The notes beneath the pieces were generated by a model. It did not search any database. It was not told the origin of the DNA and worked only from the letters and a program-made list of their open reading frames with translations. The position numbers and the translations under genes were made by a program. From CAXXOK01 sp035399245 (GTDB taxonomy: Bacteria > Bacillota > Clostridia > Christensenellales > Aristaeellaceae), in assembly GCA_035399245.1 (NCBI GenBank), contig DAOPIR010000051.1, positions 1 through 16,327 of the forward strand: a stretch of 16,327 nucleotides of DNA, read 5' to 3'. Positions 7,982 through 14,812 of this stretch are shown here, in pieces (the first letter of the stretch is position 1; each line of letters starts with the position of its first letter).

Positions 7982-9826
7982 ATGAAACGTAAATTCCGCC
8001 AATCCATCCTGGCCGTCTGCCTGCTGCTGACGATCCTGATCCTGCCGCTGCAGGGATTGGGCACGGTAACCGTGTCCACGGAAACGGTCATCCCCGCCGC
8101 TGCCGGCAGCATGCCGGATACGCTGCGCATCCTGCTCACGCGGCCGGATGTCACCACGCAGGCAACGCTGGAGATCAACGGCACCTATACCATGGACATG
8201 GGCGGGGTTACGATGCTCTTTCCGCGCGACAGCGAGATTACCGTGCTGCTGATCGACGACACGCTGTATGTTGATTATGCGGGCATGCGCATCGGCAGCG
8301 GCGATACGCTGACGCTGACCCGCTGCCAGGATGATACGGGCCGGGAAAACGGCCTGCGCTTTTTGGGGAAAGCCGCGCTGTATGAAGGTGACCTTACATT
8401 AAGCGTCAGCGACGGCACCATCCGCTTGATCCTCTCCATTGATGTGGAAACCTACCTGTTGGGCGTGGTGCCTTATGAGATGAGCGACTCCTTCCCGCTG
8501 GAAGCGCTCAAGGCGCAGACCATTGCCGCGCGCACCTATGCCATCCGCAAAGCGCTTAGCAGCACCGCGCGGGATTATGATCTGTCCGATACCACCAACG
8601 ATCAGGTATATAAAGGCCGCAGCGACGCCAACACGCGCGCCGCGCAAGCCGTGCAAGCTACCGCCGGCGTGTGCGCGTTTTATAACGGCAGCCTCGCTAT
8701 GTGCTATTACGGATCCTCCAACGGCGGCCAGACCGAGCTGGTGGAAAACCAGTGGGGCGCCGGAGACGAAACCGGCTATCTGGACATGCGGGACGATCCC
8801 TATGATCTGGAAAACCCCAAGAGCGTTGTCAAAAGCGTAACGCTGAAAAAAGCCGCGTCCGGCGTGGATCAAACGCCCTACGGCTTGCGCGCGCTGATTG
8901 CCGCCGAACTGAAAGGCGAGCTGGTAGCGCAGGGCTACGACGCCTCCGCCGAAAGCCTGCGCATCGATACCATCACCGCCGTATCGGTCGATACGCCGAT
9001 GTATGCCGATCCTTCGCGCGTATACACGATGTTCCACATCACGTTTACCTATTCCGCGCGCACGCGTACCGATCCCGTTGTCATCAACTCCAGCGTGGTT
9101 TCCTCCGCCCTCAACGATACCATCGAGGTCAGCCTCTTCACAGCGCCGCCGGATCAAACCGCCGCCGTAACTGTGACGCCCGAACCGACCGCAACGCCCG
9201 CGCCGACTGCGACACCCAAGCCCGTGTATGGTGATTTTGAACCGGCTAAAAACGCGGTAACGCTGGATATTCCGATTTTTCCGGATGCGGAAACCGCGCT
9301 TGGCTTAAGCATAAACCAGTATGACAACGAGCTGTGGACCGTGACGGAGCAAAACGATGCCTTCCTGGTGGAGGCCCGCCGCTTCGGCCATGGCGTTGGC
9401 ATGAGCCAGTATGGCGCGGAGCAGATGGCAAGCCAGTACGGCTTTACCTATACCGAGATTCTTGCGTTTTACTACCCCGGCGTTACGCTGATGCGCTATA
9501 CGGTACCGGCGCTCAATCTGCCTTCCGTATCCGCCGTGTTCACCCGGGAGGCCGATCCGGCGCCCTCGCCTACGCCGCGTCCCACACTGATGCCAACCAC
9601 CTTAACCGCAGAGGAAGGCCAGTGGTACGCCACTGTTGCAAACATCGGCGATGACTCATGGCTCAACCTGCGCTCCGAGCCTAACCTTGCTTCCGATATC
9701 CTGCTGCTGCTGTACAAGGGGCAGCGCCTGCTGGTGCTGGAGAGCATGCCCCAGGAAGGCTGGGTGCATGTAAAAACCGACGTAGCGGAAGGCTACGTGA
9801 TGGAAGAATTTCTGCAAAAGGAATAG
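7982..9826 (+). CDS. Secreted SpoIID/LytB-domain protein with C-terminal SH3 domain
   Basis: Probable exported peptidoglycan-acting protein. SpoIID is a lytic transglycosylase of engulfment; LytB-type relatives act on or modify amidase activity. The 614-residue product starts with a basic, hydrophobic signal or anchor (residues 1-27, then Ala-rich 38-42). The SpoIID core follows, with LLGVVPYEM at 159-167, where Glu166 aligns with the SpoIID catalytic Glu. The downstream YYGSSNGGQTE motif has Gly where many SpoIID proteins have His. A Thr/Pro linker (399-415) interrupts the domain before the distal motif GHGVGMSQYGA (469-479). A second Pro-rich linker (about 525-540) leads to a bacterial SH3 domain (548-614). 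It is far longer than B. subtilis SpoIID, so a direct sporulation role is uncertain. GAGGA (7970-7974) lies in the pyrI tail, and only 3 bases separate the genes, so it probably shares the pyr transcript. Confidence 0.88.
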   Translation: MKRKFRQSILAVCLLLTILILPLQGLGTVTVSTETVIPAAAGSMPDTLRILLTRPDVTTQATLEINGTYTMDMGGVTMLFPRDSEITVLLIDDTLYVDYAGMRIGSGDTLTLTRCQDDTGRENGLRFLGKAALYEGDLTLSVSDGTIRLILSIDVETYLLGVVPYEMSDSFPLEALKAQTIAARTYAIRKALSSTARDYDLSDTTNDQVYKGRSDANTRAAQAVQATAGVCAFYNGSLAMCYYGSSNGGQTELVENQWGAGDETGYLDMRDDPYDLENPKSVVKSVTLKKAASGVDQTPYGLRALIAAELKGELVAQGYDASAESLRIDTITAVSVDTPMYADPSRVYTMFHITFTYSARTRTDPVVINSSVVSSALNDTIEVSLFTAPPDQTAAVTVTPEPTATPAPTATPKPVYGDFEPAKNAVTLDIPIFPDAETALGLSINQYDNELWTVTEQNDAFLVEARRFGHGVGMSQYGAEQMASQYGFTYTEILAFYYPGVTLMRYTVPALNLPSVSAVFTREADPAPSPTPRPTLMPTTLTAEEGQWYATVANIGDDSWLNLRSEPNLASDILLLLYKGQRLLVLESMPQEGWVHVKTDVAEGYVMEEFLQKE

Positions 9827-9830
9827 CCCT

Positions 9831-9860
9831 TTGGGACGTTCGCTATATAAAGTTTATCAA
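9831..9860 (+). promoter_or_regulatory. Possible promoter for udk
   Basis: The 54-base gap between the SpoIID-like gene and udk is AT-rich against its GC-rich surroundings. TTGGGA (9831-9836) and TATCAA (9855-9860) are 18 bases apart; each matches the sigma-A consensus at four of six positions. A stronger-looking TATAAA at 9846-9851 has no convincing -35 partner. udk may thus have its own promoter besides readthrough from the pyr genes. This rests on sequence only and is weak. Confidence 0.28.
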
Positions 9861-9880
9861 AATTAGTGAGGCTGATAACT

Positions 9881-10501
9881 ATGCTGCTCATCGGAATCTG
9901 CGGCGCGAGCGGAAGCGGAAAAAGTACGCTGGCGCAGGAATTGAAAACCTCTATCGGCGACGGCTGCATTATCATCAATCATGACAGCTATTACCGTAAT
10001 TTTGCCGAGCTCAGCTTTCCGGAGCGGGTGGTGCTCAACTACGACGAACCGGAGATTTTTGATCACGATCTGTTTCTCAGCGACATTACTTCGCTGCTGG
10101 AGGGCAGGCCCATCACGCAAAAGGCGTACGATTTCGTGCACCACCTCCGCGCCGACCGTGACGATATCTGGATTCAACCTACAGATGTATGCATCGTGGA
10201 AGGCATCCATGTGTTCCACGATCCGCGGGTGTGTGCCAAAATGTTTCTGAAGCTCTACATGAGTGTGGAAACCGATATTTGCCTGCTGCGCCGCATTGAG
10301 CGCGACATCAATGAGCGCGGGCGTTCCATCGACAATATTTCCGCCCAATATTTGACCACCGTAAAACCGATGTATAACAAATACATCCGCAACTATATCG
10401 ATTTTGCGGATGTAATTGTGCGGGGCGGCGGCCGCAATGCCCGCATTGTGGATATTTTAACCGGCTATGTGCGCGATACCTTGCAGGGAAACAAGAAGTA
10501 A
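9881..10501 (+). CDS. udk: Uridine kinase (uridine/cytidine kinase)
   Basis: Phosphorylates uridine or cytidine to UMP or CMP, the salvage route to the same product as the pyr operon upstream. The 206-residue P-loop kinase has Walker A GASGSGKST at residues 8-16. The HDSYY motif follows, with Asp35 as the expected catalytic base. The lid-like RRIERDINERGRS segment and QYLTTVKPMYNKYI are typical of Udk, which distinguishes it from phosphoribulokinase and pantothenate kinase relatives. ATG 9881 is chosen with GTGAGG (9866-9871) 9 bases upstream; an in-frame GTG at 9866 is itself part of that site. It lies 54 bases after the SpoIID-like gene and is convergent with the phosphorylase gene across a 28-base gap. 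Confidence 0.93.
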   Translation: MLLIGICGASGSGKSTLAQELKTSIGDGCIIINHDSYYRNFAELSFPERVVLNYDEPEIFDHDLFLSDITSLLEGRPITQKAYDFVHHLRADRDDIWIQPTDVCIVEGIHVFHDPRVCAKMFLKLYMSVETDICLLRRIERDINERGRSIDNISAQYLTTVKPMYNKYIRNYIDFADVIVRGGGRNARIVDILTGYVRDTLQGNKK

Positions 10502-10529
10502 AGCCCGCGCGCATTTTATCGTTGTCATT

Positions 10530-11348
10530 TTACCGGATTTCAGCAATAATCCCATCAATCAATTGAGCAAAGATATCCTTCACACGTTTGCCGGTCTCAA
10601 TGATCTCATACATATCCAGTTCCTTGTCCAAAATGCCGGCTGCCATGTTGGTAATGCAGCTGATGCCCATTACCTGCATGCCGCAGTGCCTGCCTACGAT
10701 GATCTCCGGCACAGTGGACATGCCTACAGCGTCCGCGCCTAAAATGCGCAGGGCGCGAATTTCTGCCGGTGTTTCGTAGCTGGGGCCAATCATCCCGCAG
10801 TATACGCCCTGCTGCAGCGGGATATCGAGCTTCTTCGCGGTTTCCTTCGCCAGCGCCTTCAGCTTGGGATCCAGCGCATACGTCATATCGGGAAAGCGCG
10901 GGCCGAATTCCTTCATATTCGGGCCAATCAGCGGATTGCGGCCGGTAAGATTGATTATATCGTCAATCAGCATCAGGCAGCCCTGCGGAAAATCGGTATT
11001 GATTCCGCCCGCCGCGTTGGTAAGGATCAGTGTTTTAACACCGAGGCGTGCCATAACACGGATGGGCATGGTAACCTCCTCCATGCTGTAACCCTCGTAA
11101 GCGTGAAAGCGTCCCTGCATCAGATACACGCGTTTGCCGAACAGCGTGCCCGCGTGCCAGTTGCCCGCGTGGCCCTCTACCGTGGATACGGGGAAATTGG
11201 GGATATCTTTGTACGGAATTGTCTTACCACCTTCCAGTTGATCGGCATAGTCACCAAGTCCGCTGCCCAGCACCACGGCAATGTCCGCTCTGCCGCACTG
11301 CTGATGGATAAACGCGGCGGCCTGGTCAATTTTCTCCTGATAGGTCAT
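10530..11348 (-). CDS. punA: Purine nucleoside phosphorylase, trimeric type I
   Basis: Cleaves guanosine/inosine-type purine nucleosides with phosphate to free base and (deoxy)ribose 1-phosphate. The 272-residue protein has the trimeric PNP signatures. The phosphate loop VLGSGLGDYAD includes Ser29. His60 is in EGHAG, and QGRFHAYEGY holds Arg80 and His82. The NAAGG motif follows, then Glu192 (GPSYETPAE), Ser211 (GMSTVPE) and Asn234 (CITNMAAG). The Glu/Asn pair corresponds to the purine-binding residues of mammalian PNP, so 6-oxopurines are the expected substrates, and the hexameric DeoD type is excluded. AGGAGGA (11355-11361) lies 6 bases before the ATG, inside the deoB coding end. The start overlaps deoB by 23 bases, and its product is the DeoB substrate. 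The symbol follows one of several names in use (punA, pupG). Confidence 0.95.
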   Translation of the reverse strand: MTYQEKIDQAAAFIHQQCGRADIAVVLGSGLGDYADQLEGGKTIPYKDIPNFPVSTVEGHAGNWHAGTLFGKRVYLMQGRFHAYEGYSMEEVTMPIRVMARLGVKTLILTNAAGGINTDFPQGCLMLIDDIINLTGRNPLIGPNMKEFGPRFPDMTYALDPKLKALAKETAKKLDIPLQQGVYCGMIGPSYETPAEIRALRILGADAVGMSTVPEIIVGRHCGMQVMGISCITNMAAGILDKELDMYEIIETGKRVKDIFAQLIDGIIAEIR

Positions 11349-12519
11349 TCGTTGTCCTCCTGTTTAATATATTAGCAAAGGATACGGCGTCAAAGCGCTG
11401 CGGCAGATCGAAAAGCTCGGCGATCGTGGCCGCGATATCGGCAAAGGTTGCCCGCGTGCCGATGGAGCGGAACGAATTCATCTGCTTTGACCAGGCGAGG
11501 ATCGGCGTATACTCGCGGGTGTGATCGGTGCCGTGGAACGTGGGATCGCAGCCGTGGTCGGCGGTAATGATCAGCAGATCGTCCTCCCGCGCAATCGCCT
11601 GTGCCTCCCCGAGCTTTACGTCGAACGCTTCCAGCGCGCTTGCATAGGCCTTCACGTCGCGGCGATGGCCGTAGAGCATATCAAAATCCACCAGGTTGAT
11701 AAAGGTCAGCCCGTCAAAATCACGGTGCATCATCCGTATCCATTCGTCCATACAGTCGGGATTGCCCATTGCGTGCACGCTTTCCGTAAGCCCGCGATGC
11801 GCGAAAATATCTTCGATCTTCCCGATGCCCATTACAAAATATCCGTTTTTCTTGAGCTCATCCAAAATCGTAGGCGCGGGCGGCACCAGGCTGAAATCCC
11901 GGCGTTTCTTAGTTCGCGTAAATTCGCCTTTATGCTTGCCGATAAACGGCCGCGCGATCACACGGGCCACGGCATGGTCGCCCGTTAAAATATCGCGCGC
12001 AATGCCGCACCACGCATACAGCATCTCCACGGGGACAATTTCCTCGTTGCAGGCAATCTGAAACACGCTGTCCGCCGAGGTATACACGATGGGATAGCCG
12101 GTGCGCAGATGTTTTTCGCCCAGATCCTCAATAATCACGGTACCGCTGGCGGCATAGTTGCCCAAGGTTTTGCGGCCGATCGCCTGCTCAAACGCTTTGA
12201 TCACATCGGACGGAAATCCCTTGGGATAGGTGGGAAACGGCTTGTTCAGCCGTACGCCTGCCATCTCCCAGTGCCCGGTAGTGGTATCCTTGCCGGGGCT
12301 TTTTTCTATGGCACGGCCCGCAACGCCAACCGCGTCCGCGGGTTGTTTGCAGGGCATGGTTTCAATGGAGCAAAGGCCCATCTTCTTCAGGTTCGGCAGT
12401 TTCGGGTGTTCCGCTTCCAGTACGTGCTTGAGCGTATTTGCACCCGTATCACCATATGCCGCGGCATCCGGCAGCTCGCCCGCGCCCACAGAATCCAGCA
12501 CGATTAAAAATACACGCAT
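11326..12519 (-). CDS. deoB: Phosphopentomutase
   Basis: Interconverts (deoxy)ribose 1-phosphate and 5-phosphate, passing the sugar released by the nucleoside phosphorylase to central metabolism. The 397-residue protein belongs to the alkaline-phosphatase superfamily and is of normal length. Visible are the metal ligand Asp9 (VLDSVGAGELPDA) and the KDTTTGHWE motif, whose Thr81 matches the phosphorylated Thr of the Bacillus cereus enzyme. The distal metal sites are NLVDFDMLYGH and TADHGCDP...HTRE. ATG 12519 is preferred: the AAGGAG ribosome site directly abuts the ATG at 12528, leaving no spacer, but is 9 bases from the ATG at 12519. Only 38 bases separate it from the HD gene upstream. Its last 23 bases overlap the phosphorylase gene. 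Confidence 0.96.
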   Translation of the reverse strand: MRVFLIVLDSVGAGELPDAAAYGDTGANTLKHVLEAEHPKLPNLKKMGLCSIETMPCKQPADAVGVAGRAIEKSPGKDTTTGHWEMAGVRLNKPFPTYPKGFPSDVIKAFEQAIGRKTLGNYAASGTVIIEDLGEKHLRTGYPIVYTSADSVFQIACNEEIVPVEMLYAWCGIARDILTGDHAVARVIARPFIGKHKGEFTRTKKRRDFSLVPPAPTILDELKKNGYFVMGIGKIEDIFAHRGLTESVHAMGNPDCMDEWIRMMHRDFDGLTFINLVDFDMLYGHRRDVKAYASALEAFDVKLGEAQAIAREDDLLIITADHGCDPTFHGTDHTREYTPILAWSKQMNSFRSIGTRATFADIAATIAELFDLPQRFDAVSFANILNRRTTNDLSGEN

Positions 12520-12557
12520 TCTCTGCATCTCCTTCCCGACTTCTGTTTTCCATGCTA

Positions 12558-13064
12558 CTATTGTACACGATTTTTTGCCGCACCGCCATATACGCTTTGC
12601 AGCAGTGCTTTTCCCGTCTGTGTTTGAAAGACTTTGTGTTCAAATGCACGGATAGCCCCCGCGCTGAGTGCGTCCTCGTATGCGTTAACCAGAAAATCCG
12701 CTTCGACCAATATCTGATGGTCCATATCGCAGATATTGCCGTAGGTATGGTGATGCGCAATCAGCCAGCATACGCGGCTGATCGTTTTCTCGGCCACGCC
12801 CAGCCCGCGCAGCAGTGTTTCGGCTTCGGGCGGGCCTTCGATCTGCTGATAATTACCGGCAGCGCTTCCATACTTTTTTTCGCTGTTATGGATGCCGATA
12901 TCGTGGGTCAGCGCCGCGATCTCAATCGTTTCCTGCGTTGCCGCATCCAGCTTTTCCCCCGTTCCGATAGCCCTGGCAAACCCGTATACCTTGAGGAAAT
13001 GGTTGATCCGCCTTGCGTCGCCCCGGTCATATTCGATCATGGCCAGCAGCACTTGCTCCGTCAT
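12558..13064 (-). CDS. Small HD-domain protein, putative phosphohydrolase
   Basis: A 168-residue single-domain HD protein; substrate unknown. The metal-site pattern is intact: His22 (RINHFLKVYGFA), His54-Asp55 (ALTHDIGIH), further histidines at 59 and 104-106 (AHHHTYG), and Asp123 (LVEADFL). This is consistent with a metal-dependent hydrolase acting on nucleotides or a related phosphoester, but that is inference from the fold. Three starts are possible: GTG 13073, ATG 13070 and ATG 13064. AGGGAG (13075-13080) is 1, 4 and 10 bases away respectively, so ATG 13064 or 13070 is likeliest. It is the first gene of the minus-strand group with deoB and the phosphorylase and is divergent from the RNA methyltransferase gene. 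Confidence 0.82.
   Translation of the reverse strand: MTEQVLLAMIEYDRGDARRINHFLKVYGFARAIGTGEKLDAATQETIEIAALTHDIGIHNSEKKYGSAAGNYQQIEGPPEAETLLRGLGVAEKTISRVCWLIAHHHTYGNICDMDHQILVEADFLVNAYEDALSAGAIRAFEHKVFQTQTGKALLQSVYGGAAKNRVQ
12560..12565 (-). promoter_or_regulatory. Possible -10 element upstream of deoB
   Basis: On the minus strand the sequence TACAAT (five of six matches to TATAAT) overlaps the stop codon of the HD gene and lies about 40 bases before the deoB start. No good -35 hexamer occurs 16-18 bases upstream, as that stretch is GC-rich. It may give deoB some expression independent of the HD gene, or be chance. Low certainty. Confidence 0.2.
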
Positions 13065-13090
13065 TCCCATCACACTCCCTCTATTTCCCT

Positions 13091-13118
13091 ATTTTACACA
13101 TTCATGCGTTATCTGCAA
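13091..13118 (-). promoter_or_regulatory. Probable promoter of the HD-deoB-phosphorylase group
   Basis: Read on the minus strand, TTGCAG (13113-13118) and TAAAAT (13091-13096) are 16 bases apart and match the sigma-A -35 and -10 consensus at four and five of six positions. The -10 lies about 27 bases before the HD gene start at 13064, leaving a short leader. It is back-to-back with the plus-strand promoter; the two -35 boxes are 13 bases apart. Confidence 0.5.
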
Positions 13119-13131
13119 GATATTTCTGCGG

Positions 13132-13160
13132 TTTACATTTTCGCCGTTCCATCGTACACT
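13132..13160 (+). promoter_or_regulatory. Probable promoter of the RNA methyltransferase gene
   Basis: TTTACA (13132-13137) and TACACT (13155-13160) are exactly 17 bases apart and match the sigma-A consensus at five and four of six positions. The element ends 20 bases before ATG 13181, so the transcript leader would be about 13-15 bases with the ribosome site inside it. Confidence 0.48.
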
Positions 13161-13180
13161 GTGTGCAAGGGAGGGATACC

Positions 13181-14290
13181 ATGACCACCACCTTTATCGC
13201 CTCCGCCGCCTTTGGGCTGGAAGGCGTTGCGGCAACGGAGCTCAAGCACATGCATATCGCGGCCAAAGCCGAAGCCGGCGGCGCGCGCTTTACCGGAGAA
13301 TGGATTGACGCATTCCGCGCCAACCTTTGGCTGCGGACGGCGGACCGCGTGCTGCTGGTGCTGCACGAGGGCGAAGCCAAAACCTTTGAGGAGCTGTTTC
13401 AATCGGTTTCCCGCATTCCGTGGGAAACCTATCTTGAGCGCGACGCGGCGATCCACGTCAGCGGCAAATGCGTGCGCAGCCAGCTGATGAGCGTGCGGGA
13501 TTGCCAGTCCATCACTAAAAAAGCCATTGTGAACCGTCTTCTGGAGCGGCTGCACGTATCTGCCCTGCCGGAAACCGGCGTTACCTATCCCATTGAGGTT
13601 TCCATCCGCAGCGATCAGCTGCGCATTACGCTGGATATGAGCGGCGACGCGCTCAACCGCCGCGGTTACCGTACCTGGAACGGGGAAGCCCCGCTGCGGG
13701 AAACGCTGGCCGCCGCCATGGTGGAGCTGTCGCCCTGGACACCGGACAAGCCGCTGTATGATCCGTGCTGCGGCACGGGCACGCTGCTGGTAGAAGCGGC
13801 GTTGAAAGCTGCCAACCGTGCCAGCGGTTTGAAGCGCAGCTTCGCCTGCGAACAGTACGCCTTTATGCCCAAGGACGCCATGCAGGCGCTGCGGCAGGAA
13901 GCGCAGGCGGCCTACACGCCCGATACCGCGTTTGATATCGGCGGCAGCGACATCGACCCCGAAGCAATTGCGCTATGCGATAAGCATACCGCGCAGGCCG
14001 GCTTTGCCTACCGTATTCCTGTGGAGGTACAGGATCTGCGTACGCTGACGCTGCCCCAGCAAGGCGGCGTGTTCCTCTGCAATCCGCCTTATGGTGAGCG
14101 GCTGTCGGACACCGACAGCTGCCATGCGCTCTACCGCGAAATGGGACAGCTGCTCAAGCGTCATCCGACCTGGAAGATGGGCGTGCTTTGCTCCGATCCC
14201 GCGTTTGAACGGTATTTCAGCCGTCGCGCCGATCGAAAACGCCGCCTGTACAACGGGCGGCTGGAATGTGAATTCTTGCTGTTTTATTAA
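13181..14290 (+). CDS. rlmL: Class I SAM-dependent RNA methyltransferase, THUMP/RlmL-like
   Basis: Predicted N2-guanine methyltransferase for ribosomal RNA. Relatives are E. coli RlmL (23S G2445) and B. subtilis YpsC; the exact target here is inferred. The 369-residue protein has an N-terminal ferredoxin-like plus THUMP RNA-binding region (about residues 1-155) and a C-terminal Rossmann methyltransferase. SAM motif I is DPCCGTGT at 194-201, an acidic GSDIDPEAI is near 257, and catalytic motif IV is NPPYG at 301-305. It corresponds to the RlmL half only, without the RlmK part fused in E. coli. ATG 13181 is fixed by AAGGGAGGG (13167-13175) 5 bases upstream; the frame is open back to 13013, but that part overlaps the divergent HD gene. 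It is monocistronic by position and converges with rimI across 51 bases. Confidence 0.92.
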   Translation: MTTTFIASAAFGLEGVAATELKHMHIAAKAEAGGARFTGEWIDAFRANLWLRTADRVLLVLHEGEAKTFEELFQSVSRIPWETYLERDAAIHVSGKCVRSQLMSVRDCQSITKKAIVNRLLERLHVSALPETGVTYPIEVSIRSDQLRITLDMSGDALNRRGYRTWNGEAPLRETLAAAMVELSPWTPDKPLYDPCCGTGTLLVEAALKAANRASGLKRSFACEQYAFMPKDAMQALRQEAQAAYTPDTAFDIGGSDIDPEAIALCDKHTAQAGFAYRIPVEVQDLRTLTLPQQGGVFLCNPPYGERLSDTDSCHALYREMGQLLKRHPTWKMGVLCSDPAFERYFSRRADRKRRLYNGRLECEFLLFY

Positions 14291-14341
14291 TCGAAGTCTG
14301 CCCGGTACGGCAGCTTCCGTCGTTTATAGTATAGCGTAATA

Positions 14342-14812
14342 TTACTCGCTGAAATCTTCCTCGATTTCCGGCATGGTTTGCAGCACCATCAAAAGTGCAT
14401 CCTCCTGATTATCGGTATAGTAGCGCTTGCGCACACCCAGCTTGATAAAGCCAAGCTTTTCGTACATGCCCTGCGCTACCAGATTGCTGCGGCGCACCTC
14501 CAGCGTCATATAGTCCACGCCCAGGTTGGCGGCGTATTGGATGAGCGCTCTGGTTAGCGTTTCCCCAATTCCCTGTCCGCGATAGGCCTGATCCACGGCG
14601 ATGTTTGTGATGTGTGATTCCTCAAATATTATCCATGCGCCTGCATAGGCGATAACGGTACCCTCGTCATCCACGGCTACCAGATAGCGTGCCGCCGGAT
14701 TTTCCAGCATCTCATGGTGAAAGCTTTCCTCCGGCCACGGCATGGAAAAGGTGTGCTGCTCTATGGCATGCACCGCCTTTACATCCGCGTCCGTCATACG
14801 GCGGATCCTCAT
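14342..14812 (-). CDS. rimI: Ribosomal protein bS18-type N-alpha-acetyltransferase (GNAT)
   Basis: Predicted to acetylate the N-terminal Ala of ribosomal protein bS18, using acetyl-CoA; the natural substrate is inferred from family. The 156-residue protein has a complete GNAT fold. The RimI-typical FSMPW is at residues 22-26 and NIAV before the pyrophosphate loop RGQGIG at 78-83. EVRRSN and YEKLGF follow, the latter with the usual C-terminal Tyr acid. The ATG overlaps the tsaB stop by 4 bases (ATGA), and a GGGGGAAAG stretch lies just upstream as ribosome site. It is the last gene of the ribU-like/tsaE/tsaB group, an arrangement common in Firmicutes. The gap to the convergent methyltransferase gene is 51 bases, without a convincing terminator hairpin. 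Confidence 0.94.
   Translation of the reverse strand: MRIRRMTDADVKAVHAIEQHTFSMPWPEESFHHEMLENPAARYLVAVDDEGTVIAYAGAWIIFEESHITNIAVDQAYRGQGIGETLTRALIQYAANLGVDYMTLEVRRSNLVAQGMYEKLGFIKLGVRKRYYTDNQEDALLMVLQTMPEIEEDFSE

Noticed and set aside
8399..9157. A 252-codon open frame antisense to the SpoIID-like gene
   Set aside because: Gly/Arg/His-rich shadow; the plus strand carries clear SpoIID motifs over the same span.
9176..9226. Short tandem-like CCGACCGCAACGCCC repeats as a possible CRISPR or DNA repeat
   Set aside because: They are in frame and encode the Thr-Pro-Ala linker of the SpoIID-like protein; there are no spacers and no regular array.
10502..10529. Possible terminator between the convergent udk and phosphorylase genes
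   Set aside because: The GCGCGC stretch followed by ATTTTAT is self-complementary but too short to form a real stem, and there is no uninterrupted T-run.
14291..14341. Possible hairpin CTGCC-CGGTAC-GGCAG between the methyltransferase gene and rimI as a terminator
   Set aside because: The stem is only 5 base pairs and no T-run follows on either strand, so it is not convincing as an intrinsic terminator.
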